Below are positions 1 through 11,900 of a DNA stretch of 64,000 bases, in pieces. Position numbers and translations under genes: made by a program. Numbering within the stretch: position 1 is the stretch's first letter; the number at the start of each line of letters is the position of its first letter. The DNA comes from Certhia americana (lineage: Eukaryota > Chordata > Aves > Passeriformes > Certhiidae): positions 743,318-807,317 of the forward strand of contig CM031873.1 in assembly GCA_018697195.1 (NCBI GenBank), in the 5' to 3' direction. Below the pieces are notes generated by a model. It had not been told where the DNA came from. It made no database searches and saw only the letters and a program-made list of their open reading frames with translations.

Positions 1-3000
1 GCCAGGCAGGTCAGTGATGCTCCTCCTGCTCCTCCAGCCCAGCCAGGGTGGGTGGTGGCTCCTCCTCTCAGGTCAGTGATGCTCCTCAGCCTGGCCAGTG
101 CAGGTGGGGAAGCTCCTCCAGTGACTGTGCCGAAGGTTTGGGAACAGCTGCTTGTCCTGCAGCTGGATTTGAGCCTGGGAGGGCTCCACAGCCCCCGAAC
201 CTGCTCAGCAAAACCCGACCTGTGCAGGGAATGGGTCAGGAATCTCTGCCTGAAGAGTGGCCGGCTCCTTCCTGAGCCTTGGAGCCACATTCCCTACAGC
301 ACCAGAGTGGGACCCAGGTCTGGGGGCTGCTGCTGGCACAGGAGGCTCTGTGGGGTGCAGGAGGGGATGAATGACACCGGTGGGATCTGCATCCTGGTCA
401 GATGTGGGATCTGCATTCCTTCATCCTTCCAGCACCGTGGGCAAGCCCTGGAGCTGCCGAGGGTGACAGAGGAGCCACGAGGAGTGGCTGGGGGGGACAG
501 GGGGGGCTCAGATGCTCAATTGACAGGTAAGGGGAGTTTGACTCCTCTTTGTGTTTGTGCCGGTAGGAGAAAATTGAGCCTTGTCCGCACACCTTGGGAT
601 TGGGAAGGGATCAGGAAGGGGAGGCAGGCTCGGCCTTGTTCCTCGGGAGCAAAGCCCAGAGAGGGGCTCTAAGCAGAGGAAAGCCGTGTCAAAGCAGGGA
701 TATAATGGCAGATTACAGGGAATTCCTGGGGTGGCATTGAGCTGCCCAGCCCTGCTCAGCCCAACCATTAAGGCTCATTGTGCTGCCTCTGCCGCCGAGC
801 TGTGCCTGCCCCAGAGCCCCGGCTGTGCTGTCACCGAGTCATTGACAGGCTGCCCTTTCATGCACATGAGCAGCTCCCCAGGAACCTTTCCCGAAGCGTT
901 TGGATCCCGCAGTTTTGTCAATGGTGGCCCGGAAAGGGCTGGGCTGGGCTGTGCCGCGGGGTGCCCCAGGTCCGGGGAAGCCCAAGGTCCATTCAGCACA
1001 AGAATTCCTCAGGTCAGCAGGTGGGACACGAGAATCCTTAATCCCAAATCATTTTTCTTGCTGGCATCCTTTTTTTTTTTTTTTTTTTTTTTTCTCTTGT
1101 TGGGAATTCTGATGGTTGTGGGCAGCAGCAAGGCGTGGGCTCGCCCCTGGGAGAGCGATATTATTCCCCTCCTTTTGTGCCCGAGCCTGTGTTTGAATTG
1201 GGAAACAAAGCTGAGCAGCTTGTGCCTCCTGTTGGAAGCCTTCCTATCCCGCTGGGGATCCGGGACCTTTTCATCTCAGCTCATGCACTCCAGAGGCTTC
1301 TGTCTCTTCCCATCTTTAAGTCTTTAGTAAATATCAGAAAAGAGAAAATAAAAGCGATCCCCAGGGCTGGGGAGTATTACCTTCCCTACATTAAACAGAG
1401 CGGGGGGGAAAGGAAAACAGATATTTATCCTCATTTTAGTGTTTTTTTATGTGGAGCTCGCAAAGAGTAAATAATATTTAGTCTGATTTTGCAAGCTGGG
1501 GATGCAGTGGAGCGGGGTGGATTTTAGTCTTTGTGTGCGTGCCCAGATTTTGGGGGGATCCATAGCCTTGGGAAGGGAACAAAACTGCCAGGCAAATGCC
1601 AGCTCGGATGCTCCAGCAATTCTGGAGCTGTGGGCAGGGAAAGGGAGAGCTCAGCCCCCCCTGGAACCATCTGGATACAACTCAGCTGCAAAGCAGGCTC
1701 CCTAAAACTAACCCAGGAGTCAGAACAGGGAGGTTGTGTCCTGTAGGGAAGGAAGTTACAGTGCTGCTAAGAAAGGGACAGTTTAAAAACATCCAACTCC
1801 TTTCAATTTACTGTCTCAGATTTGAAGTGAATGTTTGGAGGAAACTCTTCCCTTTCCATGAGGTTTTTGATTATCTGATGGAAAGCAATTCAAAACAGGA
1901 CAGGAATATTTCCTTTTTTTTGTTGGGTTGAAACCCAAACTTTTGGCTTGGCTTTCAAAACCCCAAATGAAATCGTTTAAATCTGAAATACACCCAGAAA
2001 TGTTTCTGCTACGTTTCGATGTTTTTCTTTGGAAAAATGAAAACCCTTCCTCCCACAGCCTCCGAGCACTCTGTGATTTCTCTCTGGGCTCACACTGCCA
2101 TAAGCTCTAGTCTTGACACCCAGGTTGGCAAAAGCTCAGGCTCTGTGCTCTGACATCGGGGGCAGTTGCACAATTCTCTGTTATTCCTTCTGCAGAGGGA
2201 CAGCACAGGAAAAGTTTTCTCGGCAGGGATTTGGGGTGGCACTTCTTCGTCTGACTGACCATCTTCACATGTGGCTGTTGTTCATTTTTGCTCTTCAATA
2301 TTTCCTTTTCCTCCAAAACCATTTCCAGGCCAGATTTGTGGTTGGGTTCCTCTGGTGTCTCCTGGATCTGCTGTCCCTGGAGGCTCTCCAGGGGCTGGGT
2401 GGCTCCAAGGTGGCTCAGGGGACATTCAGAGTGTCCCTTGCTCACCATGCCGTGTCCCCTGCCGCCTCAGAGGCATTCCTCCCTCCCCAGCAATGCCAGC
2501 AAGGTAGGGACAGGTCCCCAGAGCAAGGACAGGAGATGTGAAGGAACTCAGGGCTGGGGGACACAGAGACCCCCCAAATCTGCTCCTGCCAGCCCTGGAG
2601 CAGTGGGGAGACATGGCAGGTGACCCAGGTGACAATGCCACAGCTCCCCAGTGTCCTGGCCTTGGAGCAGGCACCAGGGCACGAGCCAGAAGCCCAAATT
2701 TACCCAAAGAGAAGTGGGATTGGGAGCTCACAGCAGAGCAGCCCCTTCCCAAGACACCCCTGAGGAGCTGCAGGGCCTGAACTCCCCCAGCTCTGATTTT
2801 CAGCCCCTCGGTGAGTGGGGCCAGATCCCCCCTGTGCAAACACGGCTGCAGAATGAATGAATTTGCTGCCCTGGCTGCTTAGGAGAGTTCCCAAAAACTC
2901 ATCCCAGAGAGCACAGGAGGCATTTTTGGGGCTCTCTCTATCACCTGTCCCAGGGCTGGCATTGACAAACACCACCGGCAGCACTCCTGAGGGGCACCTC

Positions 3001-4317
3001 CCACCTGTGGCAGAAGGATGTTTTCACTTTAAACCCCTCCTGGTGCGGTGGGGATGATTTCAAACTTTCCTCGGGGGTTTTTGGCCAGGGTTGTGCATGT
3101 GCCCGGCTCCAGTGAGGAATTCAGCCACAGTGGCTGCTCTGAACACTTGGCTCCAGCTCCCTGCAGCTCTGCAGGTTCCCCCAGGACTCCCAGAACTCCT
3201 CCACTCGGTTCATCGTGCCTCATTATTTCCAAGTTTTCCAGCCCTACCGCCAAAGGAGGCTGTACTCGATGTCATTGTTACTCAAAACTTTAAAAAGTTA
3301 ATGGAGGAAAAACAGACCATGAAACAGCTGAGGAGCAAAGTAACAAGTGTGAATTACAGCCCTGCCCTGTGGTTTGCCTGGCTGGGTTTGTTCCACCCAT
3401 GCAGAGATGCTGCAGAAGGGAAGGTTGAGTGGGTTGTTTGGTTTAATCTCCCTGCTGTCAGAGTGGCAGTCCCTGGAGAATGTAGATCTATAGAGAAATG
3501 TGCCTCCCCTTTGAAAGGCAGCACACATGCCCAGCTCCCAGCAAAGGACTTTTGTTCTGCTCTGATTTATACAATTCTCTGGGGCCGGCAGAAGTGGCTG
3601 TCATGGTTGCAAGGATTACTTGCCACTGGAGGCAAGGGTGGACTGTGCAAGAATAATTTGTTCTCTTGGCTGGGCACGGAGATCCCGCTCCCCCCTCCAC
3701 AGGCTCTGGCCCCCAGCCCTCACCCTCCAGGGGATGCTGACCCCCAAGGTCCTTGCCACAGGGGGATCCCTGTCCCCTCCCAGAGCAAGTGACAGCCTGG
3801 GGACACTCCTGCCCGTGGCCCAGGGCTGGAAGGGGATGCTGAGTACCCCACCCAGAGCTGCCAGCAGCTCACTGCACACCCTAGAACCTGCCCAGGGCTG
3901 AGGTGCAGCACCCCAGAGGTGACAGCTGCTCCCCCGTGGCTCTGGAATTGGGGTGTCTGGCTCAAGGGTAGCCCATGTGGCTACTGAAGCACAGGCTGAG
4001 GCCCGTGGGCTTCCCCCATGGCCGCAGTTTGCTCATCCTGTGAGTGCACCTGGTGCAAACTCTCCATGAGGAGCCCAAGGAAAGCCTCTGAGCCTACTCC
4101 TGGTGTCCAGGAGATGAACCTGGGGCTCCTGCAGGAGCTGAGCACGTGGTGGTGGAGGTTGGCCTGTCCTGCAGAGCCCAGCAGCCTCAGAGGGCTCCAT
4201 TTGTCCATCCAAGGGTCACCTACCACCACCAGCACTTCCATCATTCCAGTGAGGGATGTGACTTTATTTATCTGCTCCAGGGATTTCTCTGCTTGTTTGT
4301 TTTGCTTTCATCCTGGG

Positions 4318-4353
4318 ATGAGGAGGAGGAGGAGGAGGAGGAGGAGGAGGAGG
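4318..4353. repeat. (GGA)n triplet microsatellite
   Basis: About twelve uninterrupted GAG/GGA triplets lie in an NTN1 intron. The strand is purely purine. Overlapping open frames through it give poly-Glu or poly-Ser, which is an artefact of the repeat. Confidence 0.9.
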
Positions 4354-5332
4354 GTGGTGCCTCCACTCGCACAGGGCCAGCCACCTCTGAACTCCAGCAC
4401 CAGAAGCCTTTTCCATGCTCTATAAATTTTATTGGAAAATCTGTTTCTCTTGGGGAGGGGGGGTTGCATTTCTTCACTCCCCGGGTACCACACCATGAAA
4501 TGGCTCCCATTAAACGCCAGCTCCCTGCCTGGATGAATCCTTCCAGGCAGGCAGAGGTGACACAGACTGATGGCATTTCCAGCCAGGCTGTCCCCTGAGA
4601 CAGGCTGAGGCGGCCGGAGGAGATGTTGGACAGTGCCGAGGTTTCTCTTGGCTCACTTGTGCTGCAGAACGGCCTGAGGAGCCAGGCAAAGGCTGATCCC
4701 CGGCAGGGTTTGAGCTCTGGGTGTTTTCTGAGCTGTCCCAGGGACACGAGCTGTCCCCAGCCCCAAGGTGAGGGAGGAACAGCCCTGCTGCTCACAGGGA
4801 GAGAGCACAGCTCGAGAGCGCCTGTCTGCCCCAGGTTGTTTTGTTAACCTTGGGCTGCAGCCTGGCCCTGCCAAGGCTCTGATGTTCTTGGAGAGCCCTG
4901 GGCTAACGAGACACCTTCCCAAACAAGAGCTGGCACAGCTCCCGAGGACAGCACCGAGGTGGATCTCCCTGCAGCTCAGTCCTTCCCTGTCCCCAGCACG
5001 GCTTGGGGTTCAGCAGTGGAAACTCCACCTTCACCCAGATCCTCCTCCACTGCTCTCCTGACAAGCCAGACCTTCTGATGAAGGTGCTGGGATGGATGCA
5101 GCACCACTTTAAGGGTTGTGAGAACCCAAAGCAGAAATCCTATCCTGCCCCATCCTGTTGGAAACCCCTGTCCAGCTGGGGACAGTGAGAGCCAGGGGTG
5201 TCCCCAGGCTGAGTCAGGGACATCCTGGGGTGTGCTGGATGGGAGGCAGGCCCTGCTCAGGAGGTGCTCAGGTACCTGAGCAGTGCTGATATTTCTGTGC
5301 TCAGGTCCAGCTCTGCAGTGACACAAGGCAGA

Positions 5333-5412
5333 GATCCATCAGTAGAAATTCCCTCTCCCTGCCTTCAGCAAAGATCCATCAGCAGAAATTCCCTCTCCCT
5401 GCCCTCAGCAAA
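5333..5412. repeat. 40-bp tandem duplication
   Basis: Two adjacent copies of a 40-bp unit start at 5333 and 5373, each beginning GATCCATCAG. They differ at only a few positions, so the duplication is fairly recent. The sequence is intronic and has no coding potential. Confidence 0.8.
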
Positions 5413-8400
5413 CATCCTTTCCTCACTGAGGCTTTCACCTAAACCTGGCCAGGGACGAGCGAGGTGTGCCCAGCACTGACTCCACCTTTACTCTGAGGGT
5501 CTCTGGTGGTGGCCAACAAACACAAAGTCTTGTAATGCTTTGTTGGCCAAGAATAAAGAGAATTTGTGGCAAGAAGGTTCCCATGTTATACAAGTAAGGC
5601 AAGGGGAGCTGTATTTGAACTGGCAGAGGGCAGTTGTTTTCACTCAAGCAGAGCCCAGCTCATGGCTGTTTCCTCACTGAGCTCTTGTTCGTCTTGGCCT
5701 GAGCAGCTCCAGGTCAGAGAGGGAAAGCTGGGGCTCCTCCGTGGGAAGGGAGAGGAGCAAAGGGCAGCACAGGGCACTCCATGTCCTGCCTGGAGCCGGG
5801 AGTTGGGCTGGGCTCAGGCACAGCCCCTGCTCCAACACAGGGCACTCCCAGCCAGGGCTCCATCCAGCAGCTGCCCTGAGCTTCCTCCCAGTCCCTCCCA
5901 GCTTGGGAGCTCTCAGGATCTCAGTGGGAGCATTCCCAGCACTGCCCTGGATGGAGATTGAGCAGAATTCGAGCTCCAGCATGGAGCCAATTGCTCTGAG
6001 CCAGGGTTTTCAGCACCTGGAGCTGCTGGGAGTGAGCAGATGGACATGAAGGTATGGAACACCCCTGGCACCAGCAGCACGGGGGCCAAGCTGGGGTGGG
6101 AGAGTGCTGCCAGCAGCAGGGAGGGATGGCCCCGAGGACACACAGCTTGTGGGGCACACAGCTCACCTTTGGCTGCCACCCTGAGGAGTTTCTGTGCAAG
6201 CAAAGCAGGGGCTGTGTAGTCACCTCCACACTCTGCACCACCTTTCCATGAGGCAGCTGAAATTCAGCTCTGGGGCTGGGGCTCAGCTCTGCCTTCGCCT
6301 CTGTGTCCTCAGTCCACTCTGAGGAACGTCAGTGCAGCCTCTGGGCATAAATCCCATCCCTCTGGTGATGGCAGGGCTCAGGGCAGAGAAGCAGATCCAC
6401 AGACTGAGCCCACCAGCCGAGGACTATCGAGAGTTTCCTGGGCAGGATCTTCGGGGAAGACCTGAAGCTGACCTGGAGAAATGAGACCTAAATGTGATGC
6501 TTGGCGTGGAGAAGGTTTTGCAGTCCCTGCTGAGCGAACTCTTTCCAAAGGTTCATCACTGACCTTAGGATTGCAGAGATGCCTCAGGGGTCAGTTGAGC
6601 CCAAGGCTGTGGGTTGATGTCTTTCAGCTAAAGCCGCTGTCTCCCTTTCACAGCCACAGTGCCCTAAAAGGAGCTTTCCTGCTTAAACGGGGAGCCTCAC
6701 TAAGGCTGCAGAAAAAATCAGATTGAACTTTGCCAAAAATGTGGTGAAAGGCACCAGTTGTGGCAGGAGATGGGCCAGGAGAATTTTTTTCCTCGATGTA
6801 GTGAAAAAAAAGGGTGGCAAGAGCAGCAGCAGCTCTGCCAGCAAACCACGGCAGGGGCTGGAGAGTCTTTCCTACCCCTTCCTTAGGGGTGCTGGCACAC
6901 GGAGCTGGGAGATCCTCGCCTGCTTTATCTTGGGTGGCTGAAGCAGCCCGTGTTAAAAGGGGATGAACACAGCACAATGGAGGCCGACTTTGTTTCCGTG
7001 CTCTGGGATTCATTCAAGGGGATTACAGGCGCTTTTCAGCCCCTTACCACCTGGAGAGGAAAATACAAGGCAGCGCTGCTTGGGATTGGCGTCCCACTGA
7101 GCAGCCTCAGTCGATGTTGGGCAAGGTTAAAAACGATCCGGGCAGGAGCTGAGCCGAGCCTAGGCCTGGGCACGGGGATGTGTCGGGATCCCGGGGATGT
7201 CAGCGCTGCCCGGGCTGCTTAAAAGGGCTTTTGGTGTCGGCTGCACAGGCAAGGAGCAGCTCAGAGCGGGCTGCAGGCTTGAAACGGAGCCTAAGACCCC
7301 TCCGAAGGGAACTGCACCCCTAAAGGGGTAAGAATTGCACACGGAGCAACACTGGAGGTGGATGGGGCTGAGGTAAAGACCTCTGTGGTCAGGAGGAAAG
7401 CCCTCCATCCCTGTTTGCTGGGGTGGGTGAAGGGGTTAATGGCAGCACCTGCGGGCTGTGGCTCTTCTGCGTGTCCATGTGTCTCCAGATGAAATGCAGT
7501 TACCCTGGGATGGAGAATGCAGCCAATTCCCCATTCCCTGCACTGCTGGAACCCGTGGAGAGCATTCCCAAAGTGCCAGGTCCCTTCAGCCTCCCCTGGT
7601 ACCACCCTTCCAGGCTGGGCTTTGCTCCTGTGCTTTGGATGTGACAGCAAGGTGACACTTTGGTGGCTGTCGTGGCTTCCTTTGCCTCCTCTCAGTCGGT
7701 GTTTGTGTGGCTTTTGAAGGCGTTTTGAAGGCTGCAGGGATATCCCTGCCCATTCCCTGACATCAGCGGGAGCAGCCCGTGGCTTCACGAACATCTGGGT
7801 TCCTGGGGAATGCCGCCTGTTCCTGCCGGGCTCGCTGCTGTTAACGCTCACAGTGATGTGCATTTCCTGCCACGGAGAGCGGGCTCCGGCTCAGAGTTAT
7901 CCCCAGGGCTGCAGAGAGCTCAGGGCGAGAGAGAAACCCTGGCAAAACGAGGTTTTACAGCACTGGGCAAACCACAGACATCCCTTGGGAAAGGCTCACC
8001 CCGAGGAGGGCAGAGAAGGGAACTGCTGGACAGGGGCACCCCGAGCTGCTCTGGGGAGGATTGTCCCACTCAGCTCCAAAACTCAGGGGCAGAGGCTCCC
8101 CCCAGCCCTGGGGGCACCCCGCGGAGCTGCTGCTGTTCTGCAGAGCAGCTGGGCTGTAAAACCAGCCAGGAGAGCTTCTGGGGGAGAGGTTTTGTACATC
8201 AGCCCCTGCTGCAGCCAGGAATTCGGGAGTTCACAGTCAGGGTCTCTCCCAGAGCTGTGGGTTGGTTTTGGGTCCGGGGGGCTCTGCCATCCCAGGACAC
8301 AGCTCGGTGACCCCGGAGGGAGCCGGGAGTGGGCGAGTGCCGGCAGCTCTGGCCAAACTGGGAACTGCAAAAGCTTTTCTGTCCGGAGGTGGGCTCGAGC

Positions 8401-8820
8401 TCAAGCCTGCTTCCTTTCCCTGCCAAAGCATCTGCTGTCCTGCACACTCCCCTTCCCCCTTCCCTGCAGCATTTCAGGCCATGGAAATGTTTGATATGAC
8501 CCCTCCCCAGCAGCAGAACCCCCTTTGCTTGGATTCTCTGTGGTTCCATGTCCCTCCTCTGGCTGCCTTGAGGTGACCTTGGCTTTGCGGTGCCCTTTCA
8601 CACCGGAAAACCAAAATATTGCATTTCAAAATTGCCCAGACGGGTATTTCCAATGAGCTAACAGGAAAAGGAGTGTTTCTTCGCAGCTCCATCACCCCGA
8701 CTTTGTGAGCAGCTCCAGCTGGTCCCAAGCTGCTTTAACAAGCAGTAAATTTATTCGGCTGGAAGTGTCCCCAGCCAGGTTGGGATCCCGCAGTCCTGGG
8801 GCCGTTGGGTCTGGGTCCTG

Positions 8821-8900
8821 TGGTGATCTCTGTGGTCCAGCTGTGATCTGAGTGGTCTAGCTGTCATCCCTGCAGTCCAGCTGTCATCCCTGTGGTCCAG
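8821..8900. repeat. 20-bp minisatellite, four units
   Basis: Four units of exactly 20 bp (8821, 8841, 8861, 8881) each end in GTCCAG or GTCTAG and carry GTGATC or GTCATC near the start. Length is conserved but sequence has diverged, as in a small intronic minisatellite. Confidence 0.8.
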
Positions 8901-11900
8901 CTGTGCAGCACCACCAGTGTGAAAATTGTGTGTAAGGGTTGTGAATGTGCAGTGCCCAGAGAGGAGCCTCTGAACCAGGAGCACTCCTGAGGCTGCTCAC
9001 CAAGGGCACAGCAGATCTGCCCTGGCACCTGGTGTGCCACCACGGGGCGTGGCTGTGAGAGAATCATTTGTGCTGGCCCCCTTCCATTGCACGGTGACTC
9101 CGGTGGAAGCTGGGGATGGAATTGGGAGATGATCCCACTGGCCTGGTTAGACCTGGGTTTAGGCGCTGGTCTGTGTCTGCACTGTCCCATTAAACCTCTG
9201 CCACGGTGTAGCTGTGGGTGGCACAGCCTGCAGCAGGGTGGGGGACACATCCCCCCTTGGTGGCACTGGGGGGCTGCAGAGTCCCCTTCCCTCTGACCCC
9301 CCTCAAAACTTTGATCTGCACAGGGGTCAGCAAGTCCTGGCAGGGGTCTCCTGCTGCTCCTGCCGTGCACACCTGGCTCAGGCATGAGGAGCACCCAGCA
9401 GAAACACTTTTGGCCCTTTAGGACAAAGGACAAGCAGGAATGTCCCCCTGGCTGGACACCGGGGGGGAGGAAGGGGCAGCTGAAATTGGGAACACCAGGG
9501 AAACCACGGGCACAGCAGCAGCCCCAGCGCTCGGGGTGTGCTCCTGAGCTGCTCAGCATCCTCATCCCAGCAAGGCCAAGTTCCCATCTGCCAGATCGCG
9601 TCCTTCCCTGAGCAGGCATTGTGATGGAAAAGCTCCTGAAGGCCCTGTGAAGTCACTGAGCCTCGGTCTGTGGTCATGCTGGAATGCACTAACCAGGAGT
9701 TGTTTTGAGGTCAGAAAGGAATAAGTTGTTTGCAGACAATTGATGTTGTTATTAAAAACATCCACGGCACAAAGCAGGGGGAGGGAGGTCCTCTTTCCTG
9801 TTTGGGAAATAGTTTCTCACTGCATCCATCAAACGAAAGAATTCTGTATGAAAAATTAATTTAGAAAAAAAAAGTTTCTGGGGCACACGCGCCTGAAAAT
9901 GAACCACAGCAGGATCAGAGGTTTGGCTCAGAGCAACATCCAAGACTCAAAGGCAGAGGCCAGATTAAAACCCAGGCCTGCTCCCAGGCTGTTGCTGGAA
10001 CTGGAGGAAATGCAGTTTCCTTCAGAGAAATGCAATCTCCTCTCTGAAACTTCTGGGCAAAATTCAGGAACTGCGGCTGAAGCCCGGAGCAGTCTCCCAC
10101 TGAGACAGACTCCATGTGAGCCTGGAGCAGCAGCTGCTCTGCAGGAGAGTGGGGATCATGGACGGAGAGGAAGGAAAACTTCTGGGATGAAGGGATTAGG
10201 CTGTCACCCTGCTCCACACGGTGAATCTCCCAGCCGAGGAGCAGCACCTTCCCCAGCCCTGTCGTGCAGCAGTGAGATGTCACCTGAGGTGTGACCTGAG
10301 GAGCAGCCACATCACAGGGACCTGTCCCAGGTCACCCTTCCAGCCCTGTGGGCTGTTCCCAACCATCCTGTGGGGTCACCCAGCCAGACACCATTCCCAT
10401 GGGATGGACAGGAGAGAGGACACACTGGACACGAGTCAGCCCCTGCAGTGTCCCTGCCAGGTCAGGTTGAAGCTTTGGGCGCACTCCAGGGTATTTTGGG
10501 GCTGGTGTCAGGGTTTGTGGGCACATGGCTCAGCTCCTGCCCGTGCCCGGGCTGGCCCATGTCCCTACAAGCCTGATCCCGGGGTCAGGGATCACCCCGC
10601 GGCTCCAGGACAGAAGGAAGCCTCCCCTCATGGCGCTGGGATGGGCAGTTTCAGGGACAAAGTGACACAACCCAGGGGCTGAGTGGCACAAGTGCATCTC
10701 TGAGCATCCTTTTCATTCCCGGGAACGTCTGCACCTCTCAGCCCTCCTTTGAAACCGCAGCCTGTGCCGCGGGCAGTCCGAGCTAATTGCCGGTGATCAG
10801 CTAATTAAAGCCTTCCGATAAAATCTGCCTGGCAGCCACAGGAGCGTGTGGCGGCCCCGGTGTCCCCCAGGGCGAGGGGAAAAGCAGCTGCTGGGACACC
10901 CAGGGCTTTGTCAAACCCCTTCCTCCTCCTCACCTGCCCTCAAGACCTTGATAACACCTTTGCTGGGGCCTGGGCTGGGTTTCTCTGCTCCAGGTGGGTG
11001 TTGGCAATGACTCTGGAGTTACAGATGTCACCTGTGTTGGTGGCAGTGGCTGCCAAATGTGGGTGATGTGATGTTCGGGAAGGGGGGACCACAGAATCCT
11101 GTCTCCCCAAGAAACCCATTCCCGGGCATTCCCATTCCTCAAGTTTTGGCCAAAATGAAAAGTAAAGATTTCCCACAGCCCAAACAGCCTTTGCTGCCCT
11201 GCAGAATGTGCAGCTTTATATGTCTGGGTGTTCATGTCAAGCTCTTCTCCAAAGCCCTTTTCCAGGAATGCTGTCCCACCCAGGGATTACCCATCCTCTC
11301 CAAACAGTCCTGGGCCTCTCTGGCCTCCCTGCCTAGAAGAAAAAAGCAGCGAGGGCTAGGCTGGCCAAGGCAGGGTCCCAAGGCCGATGCATGCAGGGGA
11401 GGCTGATCCCAGCAGAAAAGCTGGGAAATCCCTGTGTTTGACTAGCTTTGATCTGGATTAAATCCCTCCGAGACAAACAGGAACAGCCTTCCTGGGGCTG
11501 TGTGTTTTGACTTGAAGCCATCAAAGCCTGCCCTGAGCGACCCTGAAAAGTGAGCAGGCAGCTGCAGGCTCTTGGCTGGGCAGGGAGGAGCTGCTGCATT
11601 TCCAGGTGTGTTGGCCTTGCCCGAGGGAGGCTGGAGGGTCAGATTTGGATTCAGGATTGAGCAGATGTCTGCCTGCTTCATCCTTGGTGCTGCTGGGGCA
11701 GCGGGATCACTCCAGCCCTACATGCTCTCAGTGCTGAGCCAGGAGCTGTGTCCTTCACGGGGTGTCCTCTGCTGCTGGCAGTGTGTCCATACCCACTGTT
11801 CCCCTTGCCCTGCACCACCAGGCATTTCTCCATACAAACACTGCCTTAAGGCAGATGAGGCTTGGCTCCAAGTCCCTGCCCTACAGCAGTCCCATGCTCC

